A DNA stretch of 64,000 bases, from NCBI GenBank assembly GCA_021777135.1, contig JAJYDX010000002.1, positions 92,084-156,083 on the forward strand. The letters are read 5' to 3'. Positions 8,521 through 17,175 of this stretch are shown here, in pieces (within the stretch, counting starts at the first letter, position 1; each line of letters begins with the position of its first letter). Origin of the DNA: a bacterium (GTDB lineage: Bacteria > SZUA-79 > Acidulodesulfobacterales > Acidulodesulfobacteraceae). The translations under genes and the position numbers were made by a program. The notes beneath the pieces were generated by a model that saw only the letters and a list, made by a program, of their open reading frames with translations, did not search any database and was not told the DNA's origin.

Positions 8521-9729
8521 ATGAAAATATTAAACGTATTATTAGCATTACTAGGATTAGTTTTATTAACCGCGGTTCATCCTGCTGTTTCGTTTGCCGG
8601 AAGCACCGGAACGATTACGGGAATTACTCCTAACAACTCTTACGGTACCACAGCACCGGCACAGATAAACAATCCGCAGGAATTTCAATCCCAATCGTAT
8701 AGCGGAAACGGAACCGTAAACTCAGGTAGCCCTTTCAAATGGTGGGGTTATACGATAAATTTTTCTCCGCTAGTAAGCCAGAACTTTTCAAATCCAATAA
8801 GCCAGTTCGACAACGTATCTACCGGCATAACTTCAATTAATAACCAACCGGTTTCTTTTACGGTTAACGACAATAATTACGGCCTTGCAAATTCCAGTTT
8901 TAACGGCAACGGATATGCGTTTAGGTATCATTCTTTTAACCACGTTATTTCAGTAGGGGACTTTTTGCCGCCGCCTATTTCATGGATTTTATTTTTCGTT
9001 CCAAGCTTTAAAAACAAGTATTATTACTCCAGTTCAAACTTTAATATAAGCTACGTAGATAGTTCCAATCTTGCCATGAACACGCCAGACGCTACGATTG
9101 ACGGAAAAATGCAGGAATTATTCATCAGGTATTACTGGAGCCCAGTGGGGTTAGATTATCCTATAACTTTAGATAATAATAAAATTACTATAGTGCCCTA
9201 TGCCAATTTAGGATTAGGCGGATTTACGGATTTCTTTTACGCGAATGATTTTAGTTCCGCTAACCAACAGGATTTGCTTTATATAGCTCTAACAAACTCT
9301 CAGGCAGCCGACGGAAACTACGCACAGGGGCTTTATGGTTTGGGATTAAGATACGGCTTAGGCGTTCAGATGTTTATGAATAATTTTTCCGCGGACGCTT
9401 CTTTTCATGTTTTGCCTTACGATTTTAAAAGGGGCTTTGCGGCGCCGGGGTTTATCGCAGACAATCAGGGAGCTTCTATTCCTAATCCCAATATGAACGA
9501 GCATATATTAAATATTGGCGCAAGATATAATTTTGCCGGCAACTTGTATGCCGGAGTAAGTTATGAACGAGATGCCTTTGCGGTAGGCTCCATAGGACAG
9601 ACGCCAGTGAGTCTTTCAGGGGTTAACATTACAGGAGGCGGAACCGGAACGGTTAATGCCGATAATTATTACAGCGGAGGAACTATCTCTAACAATTACC
9701 TGTATATTTCGCTTGGATACGAGTTTTAA
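8521..9729 (+). CDS. Putative outer-membrane beta-barrel protein
   Basis: A 402-residue protein of unknown function. It begins with a Sec signal peptide (cleavage expected near residue 26, after VSFAG). The mature part is rich in Asn, Ser, Gly and Tyr, with alternating short strands. It ends in YLYISLGYEF: a C-terminal Phe with alternating hydrophobics is the recognition signal of BAM-assembled barrels. FYANDF and NIGARYNFAGNLYAGVSYERDAF look like barrel strands and turns, as in OprF/OmpW-size porins. GGAG precedes the ATG by 7 bases. It stands alone, with about 180-240 bases of non-coding DNA on each side. Confidence 0.65.
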   Translation: MKILNVLLALLGLVLLTAVHPAVSFAGSTGTITGITPNNSYGTTAPAQINNPQEFQSQSYSGNGTVNSGSPFKWWGYTINFSPLVSQNFSNPISQFDNVSTGITSINNQPVSFTVNDNNYGLANSSFNGNGYAFRYHSFNHVISVGDFLPPPISWILFFVPSFKNKYYYSSSNFNISYVDSSNLAMNTPDATIDGKMQELFIRYYWSPVGLDYPITLDNNKITIVPYANLGLGGFTDFFYANDFSSANQQDLLYIALTNSQAADGNYAQGLYGLGLRYGLGVQMFMNNFSADASFHVLPYDFKRGFAAPGFIADNQGASIPNPNMNEHILNIGARYNFAGNLYAGVSYERDAFAVGSIGQTPVSLSGVNITGGGTGTVNADNYYSGGTISNNYLYISLGYEF

Positions 9730-9972
9730 TAGGCTTATTTGTTTTTTCGGCAACTCTTAATATTAATGCCGCGAAAGTTTATCGCCGTTTATGGCATTAT
9801 AGTTCATATGCCGCCCGCATTTATAATACCGTAATAATCTCAGATAGCTATTTTCAGAAGAAAAGGTATATCTAAACTCGTCAGATACTTAAAAGTTTCA
9901 TATAATTAAATCATATTTTTTATTTTTATTCTAAAATTTTAAAAATTATATGATATTATTTATGTAAATATT
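9730..9972. other. Intergenic region with weak inverted repeats
   Basis: These 243 bases hold no convincing reading frame. Short GC-containing inverted segments (AATGCC against GGCATT about 22 bases apart) lie in the first half. The second half is very AT-rich and ends in the promoter word listed at 9950. An sRNA or terminator is possible but not supported further. Confidence 0.3.
9950..9959 (+). promoter_or_regulatory. Extended -10 promoter for the EAL-HDOD gene
   Basis: ATGATATTAT lies only 14 bases before the ATG at 9973. A transcript starting about 7 bases after it would have a very short leader, consistent with the absence of a Shine-Dalgarno sequence. Confidence 0.45.
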
Positions 9973-11211
9973 ATGAGTATACCTATTTTTATCGGCAGAC
10001 AGCCTATAATAGACAGAGATAAAAGCATATTTGGATATGAAATATTATTTAGGACATCTGTTGAAAATAATTCTTCCGGCGTATCGGTATGCGATAATTT
10101 GAGCGCAACAGCAAGCGTGTTGGAAAATATCTACGATATGGGCATAAAAACGCTTATGGGCGACAAACCGGCGTTTATTAACGTAACGCCGGATGTTTTA
10201 AAAAAAGATATGATGGAAATCCTGCCTAAAGATAAAATTGTATTAGAAATACTTGAAACAAGCAAAATAGACGATAATGTTATTTCTATAGTAAGGGAAT
10301 TTAAAAACAAAGGTTTTAGAATAGCGCTGGACGACTTTGTTTATACTGAAGAATGGGAGCCGCTCCTGCCTTTGTCAAATTACGTTAAGCTCGATGTAAA
10401 GCAGTATTCCAGAACTGAAATTAAAGAAATGTTTTCAATATTAAAATCGTTTGACGTAAAATTATTGGCAGAAAAAATCGAAACAGATGAAGATTTTCAA
10501 TTTTATAAAGATGTGGGCTTTGATTTATTCCAGGGTTATTTTTTTCAAAAGCCCGTAGTAATTACTTCTAAGACTTTAGACTTAGATTATAAAATGCTAT
10601 TAAATATATTTAATTCATTTCAAGCAAACGCGGATATAGAAGAGATAGAACTGCTTTTTAAAATGTCGCCTGATCTCATATATCGCCTTCTAAAGCTTGT
10701 TAACTCTGTCGCCTATGATTTCATGTCTAAAATATCTTCCGTAAAACAGGCAATAACGCTTTTAGGATACGATAATATTTCAAGATGGATACTTACCATT
10801 GTACTTGCTTCAAAAAAAAGCGATTCCATGTCGGATCCGGTGCTTGAAAGCGCCATGATTAGAGGAAGGATGATGGAGGATATTTGCAAAAAATATATAC
10901 ATAAAGGGCTTTCCGATAAAGCGTTCTTAACCGGTATGCTTTCGTTGGTAAATATTGCCCTTGGAATGTCGCTTAAAGAATTATTAGACGAAATCAGGGT
11001 AGACAGCATAATTAAAGAAGCCTTAGTCGCTAAAAAAGGAAAGCTAGGAGAATTAAACGCATTTATAGATGAATACGACAAACGCGATTATTTTTTGGCA
11101 GGCTCAATCCTAAAAAAAATAAATCCTTCCACATCGTTTTCCGATATTATTAAAATAAATACAGACGCATTAATGTATTTAGAAGAAGTAAAAAAAACCG
11201 GCTTAATTTGA
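9973..11211 (+). CDS. EAL-HDOD signalling protein (YuxH/CmpX type)
   Basis: A 412-residue cytoplasmic protein. The N-terminal EAL domain (1-200) keeps the Glu of EIL (YEILFR), the Asn of FINVTP, the Glu of LEILE, the Asp pair in ALDDF, the Lys of KLDVK, AEKIE and FQGYFF. The DFG(S/A)G loop-6 motif is replaced by DFVYTEEW, as in the YuxH group, so c-di-GMP hydrolysis is doubtful and a ligand-binding or protein-interaction role is more likely. The C-terminal HDOD domain (about 205-400) is a signalling module. It is followed after 22 bases by a diguanylate cyclase, so the pair is probably co-transcribed. Confidence 0.88.
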   Translation: MSIPIFIGRQPIIDRDKSIFGYEILFRTSVENNSSGVSVCDNLSATASVLENIYDMGIKTLMGDKPAFINVTPDVLKKDMMEILPKDKIVLEILETSKIDDNVISIVREFKNKGFRIALDDFVYTEEWEPLLPLSNYVKLDVKQYSRTEIKEMFSILKSFDVKLLAEKIETDEDFQFYKDVGFDLFQGYFFQKPVVITSKTLDLDYKMLLNIFNSFQANADIEEIELLFKMSPDLIYRLLKLVNSVAYDFMSKISSVKQAITLLGYDNISRWILTIVLASKKSDSMSDPVLESAMIRGRMMEDICKKYIHKGLSDKAFLTGMLSLVNIALGMSLKELLDEIRVDSIIKEALVAKKGKLGELNAFIDEYDKRDYFLAGSILKKINPSTSFSDIIKINTDALMYLEEVKKTGLI

Positions 11212-11233
11212 TTTTAATAAATTCAAGACGCTT

Positions 11234-14200
11234 ATGGTAAGCAAAAATACTTCAAAGAAATCTATAATCTATTACCCGCGTCATCAATATATAGCCATTC
11301 AGATATTTTTTATAATTCTGGCGGCACTCGCCATATTTATATTTACGCAAAACACTATAGAAGTAACCAAAGTTACGGACGCAGATTTAAAAAGCAGGGG
11401 GAATTCCGCGGCTAAAACTATAGCAGAAGGCGTTTTTGAACAAATTAATGCGCATTTTCACGATTTAATGTTCTTTCGCTACGCTTTTTTTCGGAAAGAT
11501 TCAAACATTATGATTCCCAAAGGCAAGGCTCTTGAAATATTTAAGAAATTCAAAAGAACGCATCCAAGCATGACTTACTTGAATATTCAAGACGCTAATG
11601 CAAAAAGAATAATATTTTCTACTAAAAATCAACTTTATCCAATAAATAAAAGCCGGGAATTTAAAAATTTAAAAGGTTTTCCAAACAGGCTTATAGGCAA
11701 GCCTGTTTGGATTGATAGTTATAAAACCTGGGTTTTGCCAATGCGCGTAAGAATAACGAATCATGCCGGCAAGGCTATCGGTTTTATCGGTTCATCTTTT
11801 GTTTTGTCTAATCTACGCTCAATTCGGACATTTCCTCTTATTAAAGCCGTAGTCATGAGTGTTCCAGACGGACGTGTAATATCCGCTTGGAAAGACGGAC
11901 GATGGATGCCGCCCAGCACCGGCTTCAAAGCTCCCGCGGGAGAAGTTCTAATGCCTATTTCAGGTCTTCCATGGATTGTGCATGCCGAATGGGATAACGC
12001 AATTTGGAATCAGCTTTTTTGGCAAGCGGAACTCCCACGGTTAATTTTCTTTATCGTATTGCTACTGTTTTTAATTACCGTATATGTTGCCGCAAAATAC
12101 GCTTATAAACGCAACCGCGAGCTAATCGAATATCAGACTGCCATGCTCGATATAAGTCAGCGCATTTTTAGTTTTGACGATCCAGAACTTATTTATCGCA
12201 CTGTAGTCGACACCATTGTAAAAAAGACAAAAGCAATCGCCTCGTATATAATAATTCCTGATGCTAATAGCGAGTGGTTCCGAATTGCCGCAGTTTCTGC
12301 CGACAAGGTAGATTTAGAACAGGCATTATCGCAAATGAAAATTTCTAAAGATCCAAATAATATTCCTTTTGGAGATTTACTGCCTGCTAAATGCTATAGG
12401 GAAAAAAAAGTTATGGGACCGGTTAATACGCAACATCTTAAATCCTTTATCGAAATAAATCAGCAATTTGTTATATTGCGGCGCATTCGTAGCGTTATGG
12501 CGTACCCTATATTTATTTACGGTCAGTCTGACCCAGTTGCAGTTTTGGCTATCCAAAACGATTCGCCAAGGCACTTCACTAAAACGTTACAGACCTTGTT
12601 TTCTCAAATGGTCGTGTTTATAGGCTCTTCAATTAAGCAATCTATTCATCGCAAACAACTTCTTGACAGCGAACAATTTAACGTATCTTTATTTGATTCA
12701 TTAGGAGCTATAGCTTTAGTAATAGACCCTAATGGTCGTATCGTGCGAATCAATTCTCAGGCAGAGGCTTTTATGGGGCATTCCCTTGCTGAGATAAGCG
12801 ATATTCCTTATTTTTGGGAGCGTTTAATTCCTGAGGATGAACGTCCCGATATACACGAAGTATTCGAGGCTATTCATAATAATGCCGTTCCTAAAAAGGT
12901 TGAAAACAATTGGATAAACTTGTCCGGAGAAAAGCGGCTTTTTGAATGGACCAATACCGTAGTTCAAGACAATCAGGGAAATCCACGCTATTTACTTTCG
13001 ATAGGTTTCGATATAACTGAAAGGAAGCGTCTGGAAAACGACCTGCAAAAAAGCTTATTAAAACAAAAAGAGCTAATACAGTTCAATAAACTTTTAGGCG
13101 AGACAAATCAAACAATAGCCCGCATAGAAAATGATAAAGAACTTTTACAGAAATTATGCGATTTAGCTGTCAGGTTTACGCCTATTCGTCTATGCTGGGT
13201 CGGCAAACCTGATTCGGCAGGAGATTTTAAAGTTATAGCCAAAGCGGGGGAGACAGATTATTTAGACGGTTCGCATATTTCCGCTAATCCTGATATTCCA
13301 GAAGGACAGGGACCTGCCGGTCGTTCGTGGCGGGATAAAGTGACGTTTTATAGTAATTCGTATTCTAAAGATGCGCATATGATTCCATGGAAGGAAAGAG
13401 CGGCTCGTTTTGGTCTTTCAGCGAATACTACCATTCCTATTTTCAGAAATGGACAGATATGGGCGGTTATATCTTTTTATTTAGGAGAAGATAAAGAATT
13501 TACGACAGAATTACTAAATTTATTGGATGAGTTGGGACGCGATATTAATTTTGGTCTTGACCACATTGACAATATAGAGCGCGAAAGAAATACTCAAAAG
13601 TTTAACGCAATTTTACTAAACAGCATGGCGGCAGGTATTACCGTGGTCCGCTATCCAGACCGCATTATAGAGAGTATAAATGAGACGGCGCAAAAGATTT
13701 TTAGGGCATCTTCGGAACAGGACTTAGTGGGCCACAAAGCCGTAGAAGTTTTCTCTGACAGTGAAACAGCAGAAAAAATAGGGAATCTTGCTATTGAAAT
13801 CTTATCTAAAGGATACGACTCGATGCGCGATGTTCCATACCGCTGTATGGACGGTTCTATTATCCATATCGATCTTTCCGGTCAAAAAATTCCTGGCAGA
13901 ACGGGAGAACCGGACAGAATTGTATGGACGTTAGTAGACATAGAAGAACGGCACAGGTTAATGGAAGAAATTACACGGCAATCCATAACTGACGTCCTAA
14001 CCGGACTTCCGAACCGCAGAGCATTAGAACAGGAGTTGGAACGCGCGCTTGCAAGAACGCAGCGTAGAAAAAAGATATTAGCTTTATGCATGCTTGATTT
14101 AGACGGCTTTAAACCTGTAAACGATACCTATGGACACGATGCAGGAGACGAGGTTTTGACCGTTATAGGAAAAAGATTGTCAGAATCTATTAGAAGCGCA

Positions 14201-14497
14201 GATTTTGCCTCGCGTCTCGGAGGCGACGAGTTTGTAGTATTAATTGAAGATTTCGATAATATGGATGAGATAAAGGTTATTCTAGAAAGAATCGAGAGTG
14301 CTATTAAAACCCCGATTAATTTAAATAAGTATAACGGGCAAGCGGTATCGGTGGGAGTTAGTATAGGCGTATCCATATATAGCCCTACAGATGAGACGTC
14401 CGATAGGGGCAATAACCTTTTGCGACTTGCGGATCAGGCATTATATAAATCTAAGACCCATAAAATAGATAGGCTAGAATCTTGGGTGTTTTCATAA
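11234..14497 (+). CDS. Membrane multi-sensor diguanylate cyclase (Cache-GAF-PAS-GAF-PAS-GGDEF)
   Basis: A 1087-residue c-di-GMP synthase. TM1 (about 17-42) and TM2 (about 268-291) flank a periplasmic dCache-like sensor. Then come a GAF domain (about 300-475), a PAS (about 480-600), a second GAF (about 615-790), a second PAS (about 795-905) and GGDEF (about 915-1085). The active site GGDEF (996-1000) is intact, and the inhibitory I-site RSAD lies five residues before it, so activity with product inhibition is expected. Arginine is mostly encoded by CGN, unlike neighbouring genes, which prefer AGA/AGG; this suggests transfer. The ATG start has no Shine-Dalgarno and may be coupled to the EAL-HDOD gene. 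Confidence 0.9.
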   Translation: MVSKNTSKKSIIYYPRHQYIAIQIFFIILAALAIFIFTQNTIEVTKVTDADLKSRGNSAAKTIAEGVFEQINAHFHDLMFFRYAFFRKDSNIMIPKGKALEIFKKFKRTHPSMTYLNIQDANAKRIIFSTKNQLYPINKSREFKNLKGFPNRLIGKPVWIDSYKTWVLPMRVRITNHAGKAIGFIGSSFVLSNLRSIRTFPLIKAVVMSVPDGRVISAWKDGRWMPPSTGFKAPAGEVLMPISGLPWIVHAEWDNAIWNQLFWQAELPRLIFFIVLLLFLITVYVAAKYAYKRNRELIEYQTAMLDISQRIFSFDDPELIYRTVVDTIVKKTKAIASYIIIPDANSEWFRIAAVSADKVDLEQALSQMKISKDPNNIPFGDLLPAKCYREKKVMGPVNTQHLKSFIEINQQFVILRRIRSVMAYPIFIYGQSDPVAVLAIQNDSPRHFTKTLQTLFSQMVVFIGSSIKQSIHRKQLLDSEQFNVSLFDSLGAIALVIDPNGRIVRINSQAEAFMGHSLAEISDIPYFWERLIPEDERPDIHEVFEAIHNNAVPKKVENNWINLSGEKRLFEWTNTVVQDNQGNPRYLLSIGFDITERKRLENDLQKSLLKQKELIQFNKLLGETNQTIARIENDKELLQKLCDLAVRFTPIRLCWVGKPDSAGDFKVIAKAGETDYLDGSHISANPDIPEGQGPAGRSWRDKVTFYSNSYSKDAHMIPWKERAARFGLSANTTIPIFRNGQIWAVISFYLGEDKEFTTELLNLLDELGRDINFGLDHIDNIERERNTQKFNAILLNSMAAGITVVRYPDRIIESINETAQKIFRASSEQDLVGHKAVEVFSDSETAEKIGNLAIEILSKGYDSMRDVPYRCMDGSIIHIDLSGQKIPGRTGEPDRIVWTLVDIEERHRLMEEITRQSITDVLTGLPNRRALEQELERALARTQRRKKILALCMLDLDGFKPVNDTYGHDAGDEVLTVIGKRLSESIRSADFASRLGGDEFVVLIEDFDNMDEIKVILERIESAIKTPINLNKYNGQAVSVGVSIGVSIYSPTDETSDRGNNLLRLADQALYKSKTHKIDRLESWVFS

Positions 14498-14587
14498 AAT
14501 ATGCGCCTGATTATAAATTTTTTAAAATTTTTAATTAACTAAAATTAATGTATTATAATGGTCATTAGATAAACAGGGAGAAACTAT

Positions 14588-15829
14588 ATGAAAAAAAAGT
14601 GTTTAAAATTTAAAACGGTTTTATTTGTATTTTCATTTATGTTTTTTTTCCTCGCGACGCTACTTTCTCTAAAAACCAATGCTTCAGCGATTTGTACCGG
14701 AAAATATTCCTGTTTTATGTTCAACGTCGGCGGAGTCGGCGGCGACTGCACTTACTCCCCAGAGTTAGTCATTAATCCTAATGGAACATATACTTACGAT
14801 ACTTCTAACGGCACTTGGAAGGTTGAAAACGGAAAACTTTATCTTTCTAATGCTAAATTATGGGGAGCTGGCACTATAGAATCTAATAACAGAGTGGTTT
14901 TCAATTACCAATATAAAGGCTTGAAACAGGTCGTTACTTATCTAAACCAGTATTGTTCGGCTAACTCTAACGGCAGCGTTTCTTCCGTCGGGGGTGCTGA
15001 AAAAACCATGTCCACCAGAAACGAGTCCTCCGCTAACGAAGCCGTCTCTTCCGGCAACACGGCAACCGGCGGCAAAGGTAAATACGTACCAACGGTATCC
15101 ATAAAAACCATAAGTTATAATAATATGAACTACACCATTTTTGATGGAGTTGATAAAATTGGGCAGAAAATGAGTGTGCTTGCTGGAGCAAACGGCGTGG
15201 TAATCTTATCCGTAAACCGCATGAAAAACCAGGTAAAGACTCAAAATGGTTACATAAACAAGTATTATAAAAAACCTTTATACCAGATTTATTTTTATCC
15301 TGATGCCGCCGCTAAAACTCTTGCCTTCCGGCTGCTGAAAGACGGCAGCGGACTGTCTTATTATGACGTAGGAGGTAAAATAATTATTTACAGGTATAAA
15401 AACGGCTCAAGTATAGGCGGCGCCCTTAACAACAGTGAAATTCAAAACTTTGGAATATCAATGGCCTCCGCATCCCAGTTTCCAGGAGGAGGGGTTTCAA
15501 AAATAGTTTACGTTAAGCTTAAAGGTGGCAGGTACTTATATGTATTCGAAGCGGTAAACGGACTGATTTATTTTGTAACGGACGGAAAAAAAATTGCCAA
15601 TAACCCATCCACTATACTATTCGGTATCATAAAAAAAATTGGCGGTAAATCTGAACCGTTTAATATTTTCGAAGCATCTCCCTTAAAAAACGGCAACTTT
15701 ATTGTTGGCATATTCAGGCACAGGGGCGGCATCCACAAGCTTTATTTCCAATTTGACAACCTTCGCCACAGGCTTGAGTTTGGGACTCTGCACCCACAAA
15801 AAAATCTTTATTACGTTTCTATACCATGA
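14588..15829 (+). CDS. Secreted protein of unknown function
   Basis: A 413-residue protein not recognised as any family. An N-terminal Sec signal (about 1-34, ending TNASA) is followed by a small Cys-containing domain (about 35-125) with beta-rich GTYTYDTSNGTWKVENGKLYLSN-like segments (only part quoted). A Ser/Asn/Gly-rich linker (about 125-165) leads to a larger C-terminal beta-rich region (165-413) with repeating KxxYxxYF-type patterns. No membrane helix or lipobox follows the signal. GGGAG lies 9 bases before the ATG and a TATAAT-like box sits near 14554. A long AT-rich hairpin begins 7 bases after the stop. It is probably periplasmic or exported. Confidence 0.6.
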   Translation: MKKKCLKFKTVLFVFSFMFFFLATLLSLKTNASAICTGKYSCFMFNVGGVGGDCTYSPELVINPNGTYTYDTSNGTWKVENGKLYLSNAKLWGAGTIESNNRVVFNYQYKGLKQVVTYLNQYCSANSNGSVSSVGGAEKTMSTRNESSANEAVSSGNTATGGKGKYVPTVSIKTISYNNMNYTIFDGVDKIGQKMSVLAGANGVVILSVNRMKNQVKTQNGYINKYYKKPLYQIYFYPDAAAKTLAFRLLKDGSGLSYYDVGGKIIIYRYKNGSSIGGALNNSEIQNFGISMASASQFPGGGVSKIVYVKLKGGRYLYVFEAVNGLIYFVTDGKKIANNPSTILFGIIKKIGGKSEPFNIFEASPLKNGNFIVGIFRHRGGIHKLYFQFDNLRHRLEFGTLHPQKNLYYVSIP

Positions 15830-15835
15830 AACGCA

Positions 15836-15882
15836 ATTTGAAAATAAAAAATACATCAGAAAAATATTTTTTATTTTCAAAT
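15836..15882 (+). terminator. AT-rich hairpin after the secreted-protein gene
   Basis: A perfect 18-base-pair inverted repeat: 15836-15853 pairs with 15865-15882 around an 11-base loop. It begins 7 bases after the stop codon at 15829. The arms are almost pure A/T with a single G-C pair, and no T-run follows beyond the arm, so it may protect the 3' end as much as terminate. Confidence 0.55.
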
Positions 15883-16125
15883 ACTTGATATACGTGTTTA
15901 ATAAAGCTAATTTCTGGCTAAAATATTCAGTGAAGCTTTAAATGGCAGACAGAAAAAAGAGCTAAACAAATCCTGCAAATCCGGCTTCTAAAATCCCTTA
16001 GGCACTTTTTATACAAACGGAGGTAGTAATAGGACAAAAGGACGTTATCATAATGAAAGCAAAAGAATTTAGCCGACACAGTGTTATAGGATGTGCTACG
16101 GCAAAAAAGATTTTATATGGTTTAG
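15883..16125. other. Intergenic region before tRNA-Lys
   Basis: No supported gene. A short frame from an ATG at 16053 runs into the tRNA and is rejected. ACGGAGGTAG near 16018 looks like a Shine-Dalgarno but leads to no recognisable product; the stretch could be the remnant of a decayed gene. Confidence 0.3.
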
Positions 16126-16201
16126 TGGTGGGCTGTCCCGGGATCGAACCGGGGACCTACTGATTAAGAGTCAGTTGCTCTACCGATTGAGCTAACAGCC
16201 C
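16126..16201 (-). tRNA. tRNA-Lys (anticodon CTT)
   Basis: The reverse strand folds into a complete cloverleaf: acceptor GGGCTGT/ACAGCCC, D-arm GCTC...GAGC, anticodon stem ACTGA/TCAGT around the loop CTCTTAA (anticodon CTT, reads AAG), and T-arm CCCGG TTCGATC CCGGG. Discriminator A and an encoded CCA (16126-16128) complete 76 bases. Confidence 0.97.
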
Positions 16202-16312
16202 GTATTAATTTCATTTAATAAAATATATGGAATTGAAAATGTCATTCAATTATATACTATTTTTATTTTTCTAGTCAATTTTTTTTGAGGTTTTGAGCAA
16301 TATTTTTTATTG

Positions 16313-16322
16313 ATGATATAAT
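16313..16322 (+). promoter_or_regulatory. Extended -10 promoter for the phosphoribosyltransferase gene
   Basis: ATGATATAAT with a TTGAGC -35-like box at 16293-16298, 18 bases upstream of TATAAT. It lies 57 bases before the ATG and just upstream of the hairpin leader at 16344-16381. Confidence 0.55.
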
Positions 16323-16343
16323 TATATACAAGACAACAAATCC

Positions 16344-16381
16344 GGAGGCGGATAAAAAGTGTTATCCGAATTGACGGCATG
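16344..16381 (+). promoter_or_regulatory. Shine-Dalgarno, hairpin and start codon leader
   Basis: GGAGG (16344-16348) is immediately followed by a perfect 7-base-pair hairpin, CGGATAA (16349-16355) with TTATCCG (16362-16368). Ten bases later comes the ATG at 16379. With the hairpin folded, the effective spacing is about 10 bases, against 30 unfolded. The same bases also encode a 7-codon frame (GTG at 16359) whose stop overlaps the ATG as ATGA. Confidence 0.5.
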
Positions 16382-17032
16382 ATATTTAAAAATAGGCGTG
16401 AGGCAGGCAAGATGCTCGCGGCAAAGTTTTTCGCTGACAAGTTTGACGGCGGCAATACTGTAGTCGTAGGATTATTAAGAGGAGGTATTCCTGTTGCCTA
16501 TGAAATAGCGGCGGCTTTAAAAGCGCCGTTAGACGTTGCGTTGGTTAGGAAAATTGGCGCTCCTAATCATGAAGAACTGGCAATAGGAGCGATAGTTGAC
16601 GGAAAATCCCCCAAAGTCTATTTTAACGATTCAATTATATCGCGAATTAATATTCCATCGGGATATTTAGAGCGTATAAAACAAATTAAGCTTAAAGAGA
16701 TAAGAGAAAGAGAGAAAATATACAGGAGCGAAGGCGGAAAGATAGACGTTAGCGGTAAGACCGCAATAATAGTGGACGACGGTATTGCCACCGGCGCGTC
16801 GGTAAGCGTAGTCATAGAAGCCGTTAAGGAAGAAAAGCCCGCTAAGATAATTGTTGCGGTTCCAGTTATCGCTGCAGATACCTTAAAAAAATTGCAAAAA
16901 ACAGTTGATAAAGTGGTTGTTTTAAGCGCGCCGGAAGAGTTTTATGCCGTAGGCGAGTTTTATAATGATTTTAGTCAGACTACTGATGACGAAGTAGTAG
17001 ACCTTTTAAAAAAATCCCAAAAAAAATATTAA
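16379..17032 (+). CDS. Phosphoribosyltransferase-domain protein
   Basis: A 217-residue stand-alone type I phosphoribosyltransferase fold. The N-terminus FKNRREAGKMLAAKF and the GLLRGGIPVAYEIA block match the family that includes Rv0571c-like proteins. The PRPP-binding loop is IIVDDGIATGAS (about 138-149), and PNHEELAIGAI and APEEFYAVGEFY are also typical. The physiological substrate of this family is not established. The ATG at 16379 is chosen because it aligns with the family start, although its Shine-Dalgarno is 30 bases away across a hairpin. The DUF59 gene starts 143 bases downstream behind its own promoter. Confidence 0.85.
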   Translation: MIFKNRREAGKMLAAKFFADKFDGGNTVVVGLLRGGIPVAYEIAAALKAPLDVALVRKIGAPNHEELAIGAIVDGKSPKVYFNDSIISRINIPSGYLERIKQIKLKEIREREKIYRSEGGKIDVSGKTAIIVDDGIATGASVSVVIEAVKEEKPAKIIVAVPVIAADTLKKLQKTVDKVVVLSAPEEFYAVGEFYNDFSQTTDDEVVDLLKKSQKKY

Positions 17033-17066
17033 ATTAATTCAAATAATAAAATTTTTTTTATTTGAA

Positions 17067-17092
17067 TGTTATAATTGTGATTAAAATCAATT
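17067..17092 (+). promoter_or_regulatory. Promoter with FNR/HcpR-like palindrome upstream of the DUF59 gene
   Basis: TGTTATAAT (17067-17075) is an extended -10. Directly after it, GTGAT TAAA ATCAA (17077-17090) matches the FNR consensus TTGAT-N4-ATCAA at 9 of 10 positions. Its position would overlap the start of transcription from that -10, fitting repression, or lie about 48 bases upstream of a second TATATT at 17120. The regulator is inferred, not seen. Confidence 0.45.
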
Positions 17093-17175
17093 TTATTTAA
17101 TTTTAAATCTGATAAACTTTATATTAAAAAGGAATATGAGTTAATTTCTTTTAATTTTTAATAAAGGAGTTTATT

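Noticed and set aside
16053-16163. Small frame starting ATG at 16053
   Set aside because: It runs into the antisense of the tRNA-Lys gene, encodes no recognisable product and has no Shine-Dalgarno near the ATG.
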